Source of the DNA: a virus
IMG/VR virus record: IMGVR_UViG_3300042343_000477
Location: 1-32,871 of that record
Reading direction: 5' to 3' (one strand)
DNA length: 32,871 bases
The notes under the pieces were generated by a model. The model was not told where the DNA came from. It made no database searches and saw only the letters and a list, made by a program, of their open reading frames with translations. The position numbers and the translations under genes were made by a program. This document shows positions 8,187 through 15,614 of the stretch, in pieces; position 1 is the first letter of the stretch, and every line of letters begins with the position of its first letter.

Positions 8187-9397
8187 AGTGATTGTCTGTA
8201 GTTATCAAAGGTGTACTCTAAAGTTAAGCTTAAACTGCTCAACTGTCTGTCATTAACGTATTGCTTTTCTTCGTAGTTCGTTTCTTTAATGTTTACGGGA
8301 ACATATAATGAATTTGCAAGTGGATAAGTTTGAATTTCCATCATAACAATAGGACTTAAAACTAATTGTTTAAGCATTGTCCATTCAGCATCCGTTAAGC
8401 CATCGGAGTTGATTTGTATGGTATCGGTAAACTTAGTGTAATAGTCTGTTTTAGCTCGGAAGGTTTTAGGGTAATTTAAAGGTTGGAACTTCTTAAACAT
8501 TTTCCTTTCAATGTCTGTAAAGTTTCGGCTAACCTTAGTAAACGTAAACGCATCAAATCCCCCCAAGTTGTTTAACCAATGTAAGCGGATTGGGTCGTAC
8601 TTTTGGCAAGTCTTATCAATCACAAACATTCGGCTAAATAATTCGTAATCTCCTTCGTTATTTTCACCTACTACTTGATAGTAAACAGCTGCTGGGTCTG
8701 TAAAAGCAAAATCATAAACAGATTTATAATACCCAGTTGCATTGCCTGATTTCGCCACGTTGATTGAAACAATAGAAGCAAATGGAGTATAAACAGCAAC
8801 CGACTGAATAAGTACGTTGTAATTCTTGTCTAATACCTGAATTCTAATTCTATCAAAATATCCATTAGGGTCGAATATAGTTAAGAACCTTTCTTCACCA
8901 TATCTTAACTTTTCTAATACTAAAGTTTGATTTAAAGTAAGTCCAGCATAAGAGACATCGTATGCAATTGAAAATAATTCATTACTCCAGTCTAAAAAGT
9001 CAAATATTGCATTAGTTGAATGAGCGTTTGAACCACTTGAGTAGAAGTTAGCTAAGTTCGGGTAAATAGTCGGAATCCCTGAAGCGTTATTTCTCACCTC
9101 TCCAAAGTCTACCCAATAATCCACCTTTGAGCTGGTGCAATGCTTGATGCCTGAACTATTATAACTTTGAAAGTCATAGCTTACATAGTTCCGTAATACT
9201 TCGCTAACATCCACGTCCACCGTATCAACACCCGGCTGTTTAGGAAAAGTTAGACGAGCGACTGGGTTAGTCTGTCCTGATACGTTAATATCAACTAAGA
9301 ATTGAAAACCCGCAGCAGAAGCGTTGGTACTTTCAAGTCCAAATACTAACTCATTATACACGTTTTGCCAATTGTTTGGCTGACTGTTTATTATCAT
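8183..9397 (-). CDS. Distal-tail-like structural protein
   Basis: A 404-residue beta-rich protein without membrane segments. Around residues 270-285 it has RLHWLNNLGGFDAFTFTK, a pattern recurrent in distal tail proteins of Bacteroidota phages. The N-terminal part resembles a paired beta-sandwich with the phrase VDTVDVDVSEVLRNYV near residues 55-70. It is coupled to its neighbours (ATGA overlaps at 9394-9397 and 8183-8186) and sits directly before the tail-tip gene, fitting a Dit-type protein that joins tube to tip. The exact role is inferred from position. Confidence 0.55.
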   Translation of the reverse strand: MIINSQPNNWQNVYNELVFGLESTNASAAGFQFLVDINVSGQTNPVARLTFPKQPGVDTVDVDVSEVLRNYVSYDFQSYNSSGIKHCTSSKVDYWVDFGEVRNNASGIPTIYPNLANFYSSGSNAHSTNAIFDFLDWSNELFSIAYDVSYAGLTLNQTLVLEKLRYGEERFLTIFDPNGYFDRIRIQVLDKNYNVLIQSVAVYTPFASIVSINVAKSGNATGYYKSVYDFAFTDPAAVYYQVVGENNEGDYELFSRMFVIDKTCQKYDPIRLHWLNNLGGFDAFTFTKVSRNFTDIERKMFKKFQPLNYPKTFRAKTDYYTKFTDTIQINSDGLTDAEWTMLKQLVLSPIVMMEIQTYPLANSLYVPVNIKETNYEEKQYVNDRQLSSLSLTLEYTFDNYRQSL

Positions 9398-10014
9398 TTG
9401 AATTTATTTATTATTGTTACTTCAATCGACCTTCCTAAGGCATCGGCTAAACTTTGGGCAAAAGTCTGAATGCTCTTTTCGCTCAGTGCATCGTCAATAA
9501 AATGAGTTGGCTCAATACCTTCCCTCTTTATTCCCATCCCAATAGCGTAAGCCATTTTGGTTTTTTCGTCTATTTGCTTTTTTGCCCTTGCTGATTTAGT
9601 CAAGTTGCGAGTTTGTGAATATCTGCTCTGAATCGGGATGCCTCTTTTGGTGATCCACTTGCGAAGGGATTTATTGAAAGCTGGACTAACTGATTCTTTT
9701 TTGAATGAGTAAGGCGAATTGAATTTGTTTCTGGTACCGCTTACCCCTTTGTTCAGGAAGTCTCCATAGTAGTTCATGTCAATACCCATACTAAAAGTAG
9801 TTCCGTTAGATACAATAGGCAAAGTTATTATTGATTGCACCAATTCCGAGTTAGCGTAGTAAGCATCCTTTTCAGTCAGGTTTGACTTCATCGCATCGGA
9901 CAAGCTATTGACAAACCTAATTACAGCCTCCTCAATTAACGAGTTGAACTCGGCTGGTTCTGATAAGTCAGTTCCTAAGTCGCTAAGTAAGTTAGTGTAA
10001 TCTTGTTCCTGCAT
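9394..10014 (-). CDS. Putative tail completion / neck protein
   Basis: A 206-residue protein, mixed alpha/beta and basic in the middle (a Lys/Arg-rich stretch near 130-150). The segment MNYYGDFLNKGVSG near residue 80 followed by a charged loop resembles HK97 gp10-like tail-completion proteins, but the match is weak. It overlaps the end of the frameshifted chaperone product by 23 bases and the next tail gene by ATGA. Its location between the chaperone and tail-tip genes supports a tail role. Confidence 0.45.
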   Translation of the reverse strand: MQEQDYTNLLSDLGTDLSEPAEFNSLIEEAVIRFVNSLSDAMKSNLTEKDAYYANSELVQSIITLPIVSNGTTFSMGIDMNYYGDFLNKGVSGTRNKFNSPYSFKKESVSPAFNKSLRKWITKRGIPIQSRYSQTRNLTKSARAKKQIDEKTKMAYAIGMGIKREGIEPTHFIDDALSEKSIQTFAQSLADALGRSIEVTIINKFK

Positions 10015-10249
10015 TCTGTCGCTTAATCTCTTCGGTGTGGTCTATGTGATAGCTTACTATATTCAAAAATTCTTTTAGCCCTAAATTAAAAAAGTAATCC
10101 CATTTGGTCTTGTCATGTCCTGCAAGGTTATCTATTGTCGCAACCCATCCCCATTTTGTGTTAAAGTTCTGAGCTGGTTCTCCATCGTTTCCGCTTGACT
10201 CAGGAAATAGTTTAGGATATTGTCCGATAATTTGGCGGATAGAGTGCAA
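9992..10249 (-). CDS. Second-frame part of tail assembly chaperone, reached by -1 frameshift
   Basis: An 84-85-residue reading frame in -1 relative to the upstream chaperone. It has no good start of its own (the first codon is TTG) but opens exactly at the T9 run at 10248-10256. Slippage there would give one 243-residue protein: 158 residues from the upstream frame plus these. The segment KWGWVATIDNLAGHDKTKW resembles the C-terminal part of siphophage assembly chaperones. Programmed -1 frameshifting in the G/GT chaperone genes is well established in siphophages. A homopolymer length error would look the same. Confidence 0.65.
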   Translation of the reverse strand: MHSIRQIIGQYPKLFPESSGNDGEPAQNFNTKWGWVATIDNLAGHDKTKWDYFFNLGLKEFLNIVSYHIDHTEEIKRQNAGTRLH

Positions 10250-10722
10250 AAAAAAAGCATGATTGGGTAAGCATCTTTGATTTTCATCTTGTTAAGTAGT
10301 AGTTCGCTTATTTCGTCGTGTTCGTCCCCGTTGTACTTTCCTGCCTTTCCAAATCTCCAGCTAATAGGTCTAATGCAACTTGCCACAATTCGGTGTATAT
10401 TGTCCAATGGATTAGACTTTGCAAAGTGGGTAATGTCAATAAACTGGGCTGAGCTTATTTGGCTTAATCTGTAATCAATAAAAAACCATTTACCCCCTAC
10501 CTTTACTTTACTTTTGTAAACTGCCTTAATCGGTTGGGCTTCTAATTTCTCAAAGTCTGAGTATAGCTCAATCACTTGGGCTGAGGTCATGCCATCAAAG
10601 AACTCCTTTTCCACCTTAAACAAGATTGAAAGCTTTTGTCTTTTCGCTTCCAAGTCGTTACCCTTCACCGAGTTTAGCTCTATGAAGTCCTTTAAGGTTA
10701 AATTGTAGTAAATGCTTTTCAT
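10132..10722 (-). CDS. Tail assembly chaperone, short (zero-frame) product
   Basis: A 196-residue, mostly helical, charged protein that probably coats the tape measure during tail assembly. It has no membrane segment or known catalytic motif. Residue 156 begins the CTT TTT TTT run, from which a -1 shift leads into the frame ending at 9992. Without a shift, translation ends after 38 more residues at 10132. The short and long products would correspond to gpG and gpGT of lambda. The ATG at 10722 follows an AAATATATA leader just after the large terminase stop. The gene lies four genes before the tape measure. Confidence 0.6.
   Translation of the reverse strand: MKSIYYNLTLKDFIELNSVKGNDLEAKRQKLSILFKVEKEFFDGMTSAQVIELYSDFEKLEAQPIKAVYKSKVKVGGKWFFIDYRLSQISSAQFIDITHFAKSNPLDNIHRIVASCIRPISWRFGKAGKYNGDEHDEISELLLNKMKIKDAYPIMLFFCTLSAKLSDNILNYFLSQAETMENQLRTLTQNGDGLRQ
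10248..10256 (-). promoter_or_regulatory. T9 slippery sequence for -1 ribosomal frameshifting
   Basis: On the minus strand the codons read ATG CTT TTT TTT TGC, so a T TTT TTT heptamer in the correct phase is present. The -1 frame is open from this point to 9992 and the zero frame to 10132. It is probably a programmed site in the tail chaperone gene; an assembly error in the nine-T run is the alternative. Confidence 0.6.
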
Positions 10723-10740
10723 TCTATTCTATATATTTTT

Positions 10741-11817
10741 TTAAGCCCTAATTGTAACATATTGACCCCGTCTGTGTTCTTGCAACTTCATTAAAGCCAA
10801 ATAGCGTGTAGCATCAATTAAGTGGTTATTAAAGTCCACAGGTTCGTTTACTATCTTGCCAGCCTTATCCGTTTTCCATTTGTAGGTGCGGAACTCCTTT
10901 TGAAGGTTGTTGCCTATCAAGTTAAGTCGGTACCGTCTAAGAATGTCAATAGAGTTTATAATTGAGTCTTTACCCTTCTGAGTAGGTTTGATATTAAAGC
11001 CTAACCTATAAACCTCCTCGATACTTTTTGGTTCAGCACTATCAGCGTAAATCTCCTTCCGAGCAATGCCCATATCCTTTAACCTTTCGGCTATGTCCTG
11101 ATTTGTCAGCCCTCTTTCGTAAAGCTCCTCCCTTACATACAGTTCCTGCTCATACTTCCAAACTGAAACTAATGCAGTAGGGTCGGCACTAAAACCCCAG
11201 TCTAACCCGTAACCTACAAAATTGGCGTTATCTGGTACCGCTAATTGATTCGTCCAGTTGTTAAAGACTAAGCCCATCAGTTGACCTCTTTCCCCTAAAC
11301 CAAATATTTTCCAATACTCTGGGTCTGCTTGTTCTAAACTTTCAATCTCCTTTTTAAGTGCATCGGGAAGGTGGGGATTGTCCTTATAGGTTGTAATGAT
11401 TAGACCGCAATCTTCTCGGGTTAATACCTGATCATAAATCCAATGTTCAAAGTCTGAAGGGTTGTAGTCAATAATGACCTTGCCAGTCGTCCTTAAAAGT
11501 AACTGCCTCCAGTCTTCCAAGTCAATCTCATTTGCTTCATTAACAAATAGGATATCACGCTTTCTACCTCTTATCTTTTGGGCATCGTCCACGCTAAAGA
11601 ATTCAATTAGATTCTTATTTAGCAGGTAGGTGTTTTCTGACTTGTTATGGTCTGCCTCGTTATAGTACCCTATTGAGTTTAGAATCTCTATAAAGTCCCT
11701 CATTGATGACGACTTCAAAGCAGGAAGGGTTTTCCTTACTATTGAGATGGTCATACCCTGATGCTTTAGACATAATCGGATAAGCCATTGTAAGGCTGAG
11801 TAGGTTTTTCCCGTCAT
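10741..11817 (-). CDS. terL: Large terminase subunit (main part, broken inside Walker A)
   Basis: The packaging motor ATPase and nuclease. From the ATG at 11817 it reads MTGKTYSALQWL, so it starts within the P-loop. Walker B with the catalytic Glu is RDILFVNEAN (about 87-96). The RNase-H-like nuclease has acidic residues in YGLDWGF (D206), YADSAEP (D259) and HLIDATRYL (D335). The missing N-terminus lies just upstream in another frame (11903-11814), ending in QGGTRS. Joining the two with a two-base skip restores GGTRSTGKT, a perfect Walker A. The two pieces overlap as ATGA. The break may be an assembly error, a real mutation or an unusual split gene. Confidence 0.88.
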   Translation of the reverse strand: MTGKTYSALQWLIRLCLKHQGMTISIVRKTLPALKSSSMRDFIEILNSIGYYNEADHNKSENTYLLNKNLIEFFSVDDAQKIRGRKRDILFVNEANEIDLEDWRQLLLRTTGKVIIDYNPSDFEHWIYDQVLTREDCGLIITTYKDNPHLPDALKKEIESLEQADPEYWKIFGLGERGQLMGLVFNNWTNQLAVPDNANFVGYGLDWGFSADPTALVSVWKYEQELYVREELYERGLTNQDIAERLKDMGIARKEIYADSAEPKSIEEVYRLGFNIKPTQKGKDSIINSIDILRRYRLNLIGNNLQKEFRTYKWKTDKAGKIVNEPVDFNNHLIDATRYLALMKLQEHRRGQYVTIRA

Positions 11818-11903
11818 GAACGCGTGCCACCTTGTAAGGCAAGCACGCGCTTTGTATTTATATTTTTTTCTAAAAAAACGAAGTTAGGGTTAAATATTTG
11901 CAT
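11814..11903 (-). CDS. terL: N-terminal fragment of large terminase
   Basis: A 29-residue frame from the ATG at 11903 to TGA at 11814-11816: MQIFNPNFVFLEKN, then NTKRVLALQGGTRS. It is exactly what precedes the P-loop in phage large terminases. Its start overlaps the end of the HNH gene by 14 bases, and its stop overlaps the ATG of the main terminase frame (ATGA). The intact protein would be about 387 residues. Confidence 0.75.
   Translation of the reverse strand: MQIFNPNFVFLEKNINTKRVLALQGGTRS
11821..11849. repeat. GC-rich inverted repeat at the terminase break
   Basis: CGCGTGC (11821-11827) and GCACGCG (11843-11849) are perfect 7-base inverted repeats around a 15-base loop that can form a further short stem. 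It is strikingly GC-rich for this genome. It overlaps the codons for RVLALQGGTR of the P-loop region and ends 4-7 bases before the ATGA where the frame breaks. Confidence 0.75.
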
Positions 11904-12441
11904 TAATCCAAAGTTGTTTATTATTCACTATATCTTGTATATGTTTTTCTGAAACTCCAAATTTTTTTGAAAGTTCTTTCCTTCCATAATGTTTTTTTTC
12001 TGAAGCTATTTTTCTTATTTCAATAACATCTTGTTCTAATAGTTTAGAGTTTGGATTTTTACTTCCTTGCTTTGGTTTTGACAATCCTATATTAAAAGAA
12101 TGTTTTATATTTTTAGAATGACTTATCCATTCAAGATTTAAATAATTATTATTTTGTCTATTACCATCAATATGATTAACCTCTAAAGATGATGAATAGT
12201 TATTGCAAAAATGCAATGCTACTAATCTATGAACTTTAAATGTTTGTAATTTTTTATTTTTAGATAGTGCAACTCTAAAATACCCATCTTCATCTTTTGC
12301 AGGTTTTAAAGTTTTACCTTTCAATTTTAAAATTCTTTTGCCTTCATGAGCATAAACATTTCTGTCAATTGACCTTACATTGCCATGAGTTGAAACCTGA
12401 TAATAGCCCTCAAACCCATTTATATCTTTCCATTTTTCCAT
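11890..12441 (-). CDS. HNH homing endonuclease with NUMOD4 domain
   Basis: A 183-residue protein. The N-terminal NUMOD4-like region is EKWKDINGFEGYYQVSTHGN. The HNH core (about 75-110) has LVALHFCNN, LEVNHIDGNRQNNNYLNLEW and SHSKNIKHSF. A C-terminal helix-turn-helix (about 150-175, GRKELSKKFGVSEKHIQDI) would read the target site. The ATG at 12441 is preferred to the TTG at 12447. The gene is more AT-rich than its neighbours, as expected of a recent mobile insertion. It lies between the terminase subunits, overlapping the large terminase start, and would be a free-standing homing gene; no intron structure was identified. Confidence 0.9.
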   Translation of the reverse strand: MEKWKDINGFEGYYQVSTHGNVRSIDRNVYAHEGKRILKLKGKTLKPAKDEDGYFRVALSKNKKLQTFKVHRLVALHFCNNYSSSLEVNHIDGNRQNNNYLNLEWISHSKNIKHSFNIGLSKPKQGSKNPNSKLLEQDVIEIRKIASEKKHYGRKELSKKFGVSEKHIQDIVNNKQLWINANI

Positions 12442-12500
12442 ATACAAATATAAACAATGTTTTTACTTTAATGCTATTTTGTTCCACCTTTTTATTAACA

Positions 12501-12935
12501 TTACTCAATCGGTTTAGTCAACCACTCAGGCAATTTATTGACGTTTATGTTTTGCTCAGTTTGAACCTTCTCAGTTAAGCCGTTTAGTCTTTGAGTTATA
12601 CTCGGATTGTACACCCCAGCAAGGCCACCTTGTATCTGGTCTTCTCTGACCTCTTTGCGTATATGTGTACAGACAGCGACATAGTCAGTGTATCTTTCAT
12701 CCTTATTTGAAAAATAGTGGCTTAAATCGCTTATAATGCCCTTTTTAAATAAATACAATTCAAACCCCTCAAGTGTCAAAGCCCTTTCCCTCTTTTCATA
12801 AACTGACTTTCCGTCTTTCCCAACAAATGTGTGTTTTAGTATTGGGTTGGCTTTTGCCTCCTCTCTGTACTTTTCAAAAAGCTCATACATTATTTCTGGG
12901 CTTTCTATTGCTTTTGGTTTACCTATTTTTGACAT
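12501..12935 (-). CDS. terS: Small terminase subunit
   Basis: A 144-residue protein that recognises phage DNA at the start of packaging. It begins with a helix resembling DNA-packaging gp3-like proteins (SPEIMYELFEKYREEAKANP), then has TLEGFELYLFKKGI and an HTH-like segment with ISDLSHYFSNKDERYTDY. The end (LPEWLTKP) is typical of small terminases. It directly precedes the large subunit apart from the inserted HNH gene, and it overlaps the upstream glycosyltransferase by 17 bases. Confidence 0.8.
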   Translation of the reverse strand: MSKIGKPKAIESPEIMYELFEKYREEAKANPILKHTFVGKDGKSVYEKRERALTLEGFELYLFKKGIISDLSHYFSNKDERYTDYVAVCTHIRKEVREDQIQGGLAGVYNPSITQRLNGLTEKVQTEQNINVNKLPEWLTKPIE

Positions 12936-13977
12936 TTTTAAATAACTCCTTTCTTAATTCGTTTATTCTTAATATATTAAAATTGGTGTAAATTTCCTGA
13001 TATAAGGCTTCGCCTAAGTCTTCTCTAAGGTCTTTGCTGTCTATTAACCTCTTTATGTTTTTAAACCAAGTATTCTTTTTAGCTGTTAGGCAGTTTATTC
13101 CATGTTTAGCTATATTGGTGTATGGGTACTGGTCTGAAACTACAACTGGAAGTCTTTTAGCTCCCATCTCCATCATTTTTAATTCTGACTTACAGCGGTT
13201 AAACTCGGTATCTTTTAAAGGAATTAAACCAACATCCATTAAATCGTAAGCACTTGCGTAAGTAAAGACATCCATTCCGTTTATTCTGCAGTACTGGTCT
13301 TCTGCTATTTTGTAACCTGAAGTAAAGATTTTTTGATATTCGCTCCATACTGAATCCCCCTCTACAAAACCGCTCAAAACTACCCTATATTTTTTGCTCG
13401 TGTCAGGATTAGAGTTTAACTGCATAAAAGTATCAGTCAGCATCATTACGTCATGAAAGTGTGTTACGCTTCCGCTCCATCCAATGTGAACTTTATCGGT
13501 TTTTAGGTCTTTTACTTTTTGATCAGGCTTAAATTGAGCTTGGTTAAAATCAATAGCGTTCGGGATTACAAACACGTTTTTGTTATATTGTCTAACTTTT
13601 TGAGCTAAGTACTCAGTTGGTACAGTTACAGCATCAGCCATCTTTAGATTATAGACTATTTGTTCAGCTGTCTTATTGGCTACCCAGTCCCTTTTCATTA
13701 AGTGGTCGTGTGGTAACTGCCAGTCGTCATCTCGGTCAACAATTACGGGAATGCCTAAGCGTTTAAGCTGCGCCCAGAGTACTTCTTGAAATCCTTGTTT
13801 ACTTACTACTGAACTTGTATAGATTAAATCAAACTGTTCAAAGAATGAATCCTGTTGCTGGTCTATTATCTCAACTGAGGTTACTTCGTATCCTTCCCCC
13901 ATATTCTCAAAGGGCATTAATAAGCGGTGGTATTCAACTCCCGTTATTGGCTTTGGTATAATTACAAGTATTTTCAT
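12919..13977 (-). CDS. Glycosyltransferase, GT-B fold (GT4-like)
   Basis: A 352-residue protein. The N-terminal Rossmann half contains YHRLLMPFENM and VIVDRDDDWQLP. The C-terminal half has HIGWSGSVTHFHD and the nucleotide-sugar site region GLIPLKDTEFNRCKSELKMM, with the Glu of the EX7E-like motif. It would transfer a sugar from an activated donor; the acceptor is unknown. It overlaps the upstream methyltransferase by ATGA. Its location in a three-gene sugar/methyl cassette just before the terminase suggests modification of virion protein or of DNA. Confidence 0.8.
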   Translation of the reverse strand: MKILVIIPKPITGVEYHRLLMPFENMGEGYEVTSVEIIDQQQDSFFEQFDLIYTSSVVSKQGFQEVLWAQLKRLGIPVIVDRDDDWQLPHDHLMKRDWVANKTAEQIVYNLKMADAVTVPTEYLAQKVRQYNKNVFVIPNAIDFNQAQFKPDQKVKDLKTDKVHIGWSGSVTHFHDVMMLTDTFMQLNSNPDTSKKYRVVLSGFVEGDSVWSEYQKIFTSGYKIAEDQYCRINGMDVFTYASAYDLMDVGLIPLKDTEFNRCKSELKMMEMGAKRLPVVVSDQYPYTNIAKHGINCLTAKKNTWFKNIKRLIDSKDLREDLGEALYQEIYTNFNILRINELRKELFKNVKNR

Positions 13978-14624
13978 TTTTCAGCTACTATTTGTTCATG
14001 ACCTACTTTGAACCTCTCAACTGAAATCGGAATGAATCCAGCTTCTACTAACATGTGTTTCATGTGCTGTATGCTATAAATCCAAATGTGTTCAATTTCA
14101 TGGAATGAGCTTTCCTCGTATAGACCATCTTCTAAAATCATTGGAGCTTGAATAATTAACCTTCCCCCATTAACTAAAAGTCTGTGGCACTCCTCAATAA
14201 ATCCTTTGCCATCTTCTATATGTTCAATGACATCTAAGGCGATTATGTTTGAGAATTGTTCACTTTCCCAATTCCCCGTAACTTCAGGAAAGAATCCAAA
14301 ATGTAAGTCTGAATCTTTTGCAAGTCCTTGAATGTCGTTTTTGTATCTTTCGTCTATCTCAATCCCAGTACATTTGAATTCTTCTGATAAGTCACCCAAT
14401 AAGATACCCGGTGCGCAGGCAATTTCTAAAACTTTCTTTGGTTCAATTTTAGTCAAAGCGTTTTTGACAAGTACGTTCTTTTCAACCACGTTCCCAACTT
14501 GTTGATGAATAGTTGAATGATTCATATTTGGTGACCAATAGTCATTGTAATAAATCTCTTCAGGTTTATGGAAGTAATTACTTTTGTAGCTTCCGTTTTC
14601 TAATTGTGTATAGTGACTTTTCAT
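13974..14624 (-). CDS. Class I SAM-dependent methyltransferase
   Basis: A 216-residue protein. Motif I is KVLEIACAPGILLGDL (about 64-79), followed by the acidic ribose-binding Glu in CTGIEIDERY, IIALDVIEHIEDG (motif IV region) and LLVNGGRLIIQAPM. This fits the small-molecule or sugar O-methyltransferase type (Methyltransf_23-like), not a DNA methylase, because no DPPY or PCQ motif is present. The Tyr/Asn-rich N-terminus (YNDYW) resembles methyltransferases that act with glycosyltransferases. ATGA overlaps couple it to both neighbours. Confidence 0.82.
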   Translation of the reverse strand: MKSHYTQLENGSYKSNYFHKPEEIYYNDYWSPNMNHSTIHQQVGNVVEKNVLVKNALTKIEPKKVLEIACAPGILLGDLSEEFKCTGIEIDERYKNDIQGLAKDSDLHFGFFPEVTGNWESEQFSNIIALDVIEHIEDGKGFIEECHRLLVNGGRLIIQAPMILEDGLYEESSFHEIEHIWIYSIQHMKHMLVEAGFIPISVERFKVGHEQIVAEK

Positions 14625-15376
14625 ATTAAATTATTTAGTGCGTGTTTAAATCCGTTTTGGTTGTACACATCGTAAAACTCCCCACCTGCAGGAATAACAT
14701 TTGGGCAACCAAAGTAAACCTCTAAAATCCTTTCCGTTTGAAGTTGCTCAGCTATCGCAAAGCACATTGATTGATTGCCAATAAATACTTTACTTGTTGC
14801 GATATAGTCTTTTAGTTCGTTAAAGTCTTTTACTTTTAAGTACTCAAGCTTTGGCAAAGTCTTTTTCATTACTTCAAATTCATCCTTAGTTCCTGCAAAC
14901 ATTTGCTTTATGTTGTAATCATTCAAATAAGAATAGTCAATCTGCCCATTTTGATACCTATTTGTGCGATTTATTAGCAAAAAGTCCTCTTTAGACCTTT
15001 CTGAACTAAAGATAGGACCTTCAATATCAAAAGTCAATTCAGGATGAGCGTAGTAATACCACTTCTTAATATCTCCAGCACCTAAATTTAAACCAATATT
15101 CCTGAACTTGTCTAAATCGTAATCAATCTTTTGGCCGTTGTAAACCATTACATCAGCAATAAAGTCACAACTAAGAAGTAAAGGTTTGAGCATCTTATAC
15201 ATGTACTCATTTAACATTACATTCCCAACTGGATGTCCTGCCATAATGTGTCTTAAAGGTTGATTCAAATGCAAATAAAGTACGCCTAAAGACTCATTAT
15301 CTTGACAAGCCTTTCTAATTGCGTTTAAAGAGTAGATAATATCACCAGCGTTTCCCGAATGTTTAAACTTTAGCAT
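14621..15376 (-). CDS. Putative glycosyltransferase, GT9/heptosyltransferase-like
   Basis: About 251 residues from the ATG at 15376 (MLKFKHSGNAGDIIYSLNAI); an earlier in-frame ATG at 15415 would run into the previous gene. The N-terminal SGNAGDIIYSL loop and a C-terminal GNQSMCFAIAEQL helix resemble the donor-binding regions of GT-B enzymes such as heptosyltransferases. It begins the three-gene cassette with the methyltransferase and the GT4-like enzyme, and it overlaps the previous gene by 14 bases. The function is likely, but the substrate cannot be told from the sequence. Confidence 0.6.
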   Translation of the reverse strand: MLKFKHSGNAGDIIYSLNAIRKACQDNESLGVLYLHLNQPLRHIMAGHPVGNVMLNEYMYKMLKPLLLSCDFIADVMVYNGQKIDYDLDKFRNIGLNLGAGDIKKWYYYAHPELTFDIEGPIFSSERSKEDFLLINRTNRYQNGQIDYSYLNDYNIKQMFAGTKDEFEVMKKTLPKLEYLKVKDFNELKDYIATSKVFIGNQSMCFAIAEQLQTERILEVYFGCPNVIPAGGEFYDVYNQNGFKHALNNLI

Positions 15377-15614
15377 TTCTTTTCTTTTTAGGTTGAATAG
15401 GAACAAACTTATCAAACTGGTTAAACACTCTACTTAGTAATTCCTGAACACAACTTTGACAGCCTAAGTTTCTTGGTGGTGCGCCAAACATTTTAGACCA
15501 TGCTTCCTGCACAATGTGAAAATCTATGTTGGTAAAAGTTGAATGGTGTTCAGTTTTGTAAGTTTCCCACTTTGGTTTCAAAGGAAGTAGTAAATCGTAA
15601 ATCTCTTGATTCAT
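15363..15614 (-). CDS. Small conserved phage protein with Cys pair
   Basis: An 83-residue soluble protein. The segment NLGCQSCVQELLSRVFNQF (about 49-67) has a CxxC pair within a helix, and the end is strongly basic (KKKRNAK). I have a general recollection of this pattern in small Bacteroidota phage proteins, but no function is known to me. ATGA overlap couples it to the preceding membrane protein. The basic tail suggests nucleic-acid contact; that is a guess. Confidence 0.6.
   Translation of the reverse strand: MNQEIYDLLLPLKPKWETYKTEHHSTFTNIDFHIVQEAWSKMFGAPPRNLGCQSCVQELLSRVFNQFDKFVPIQPKKKRNAKV

Noticed and set aside
11814-11817. Classic -1 slippery site at the terminase break
   Set aside because: The GGGAAAAAC run lies after the TGA stop, and the codons before it (CGT TCA) do not allow re-pairing, so a standard heptamer shift is not supported.
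11660-11842. Minus-strand frame of 60 codons over the terminase start
   Set aside because: TTG start, third frame of the terminase region, no protein-like pattern; the other two frames carry the terminase.
11890-12441. Group I intron carrying the HNH gene
   Set aside because: terS ends normally before it and the terL start lies in its 3' end; there is no split coding sequence on both sides, so a free-standing homing gene fits better.
12445-12452. TATATTTG as a promoter of the HNH gene
   Set aside because: It lies only 4 bases before the ATG and has no TTTG at the right distance.
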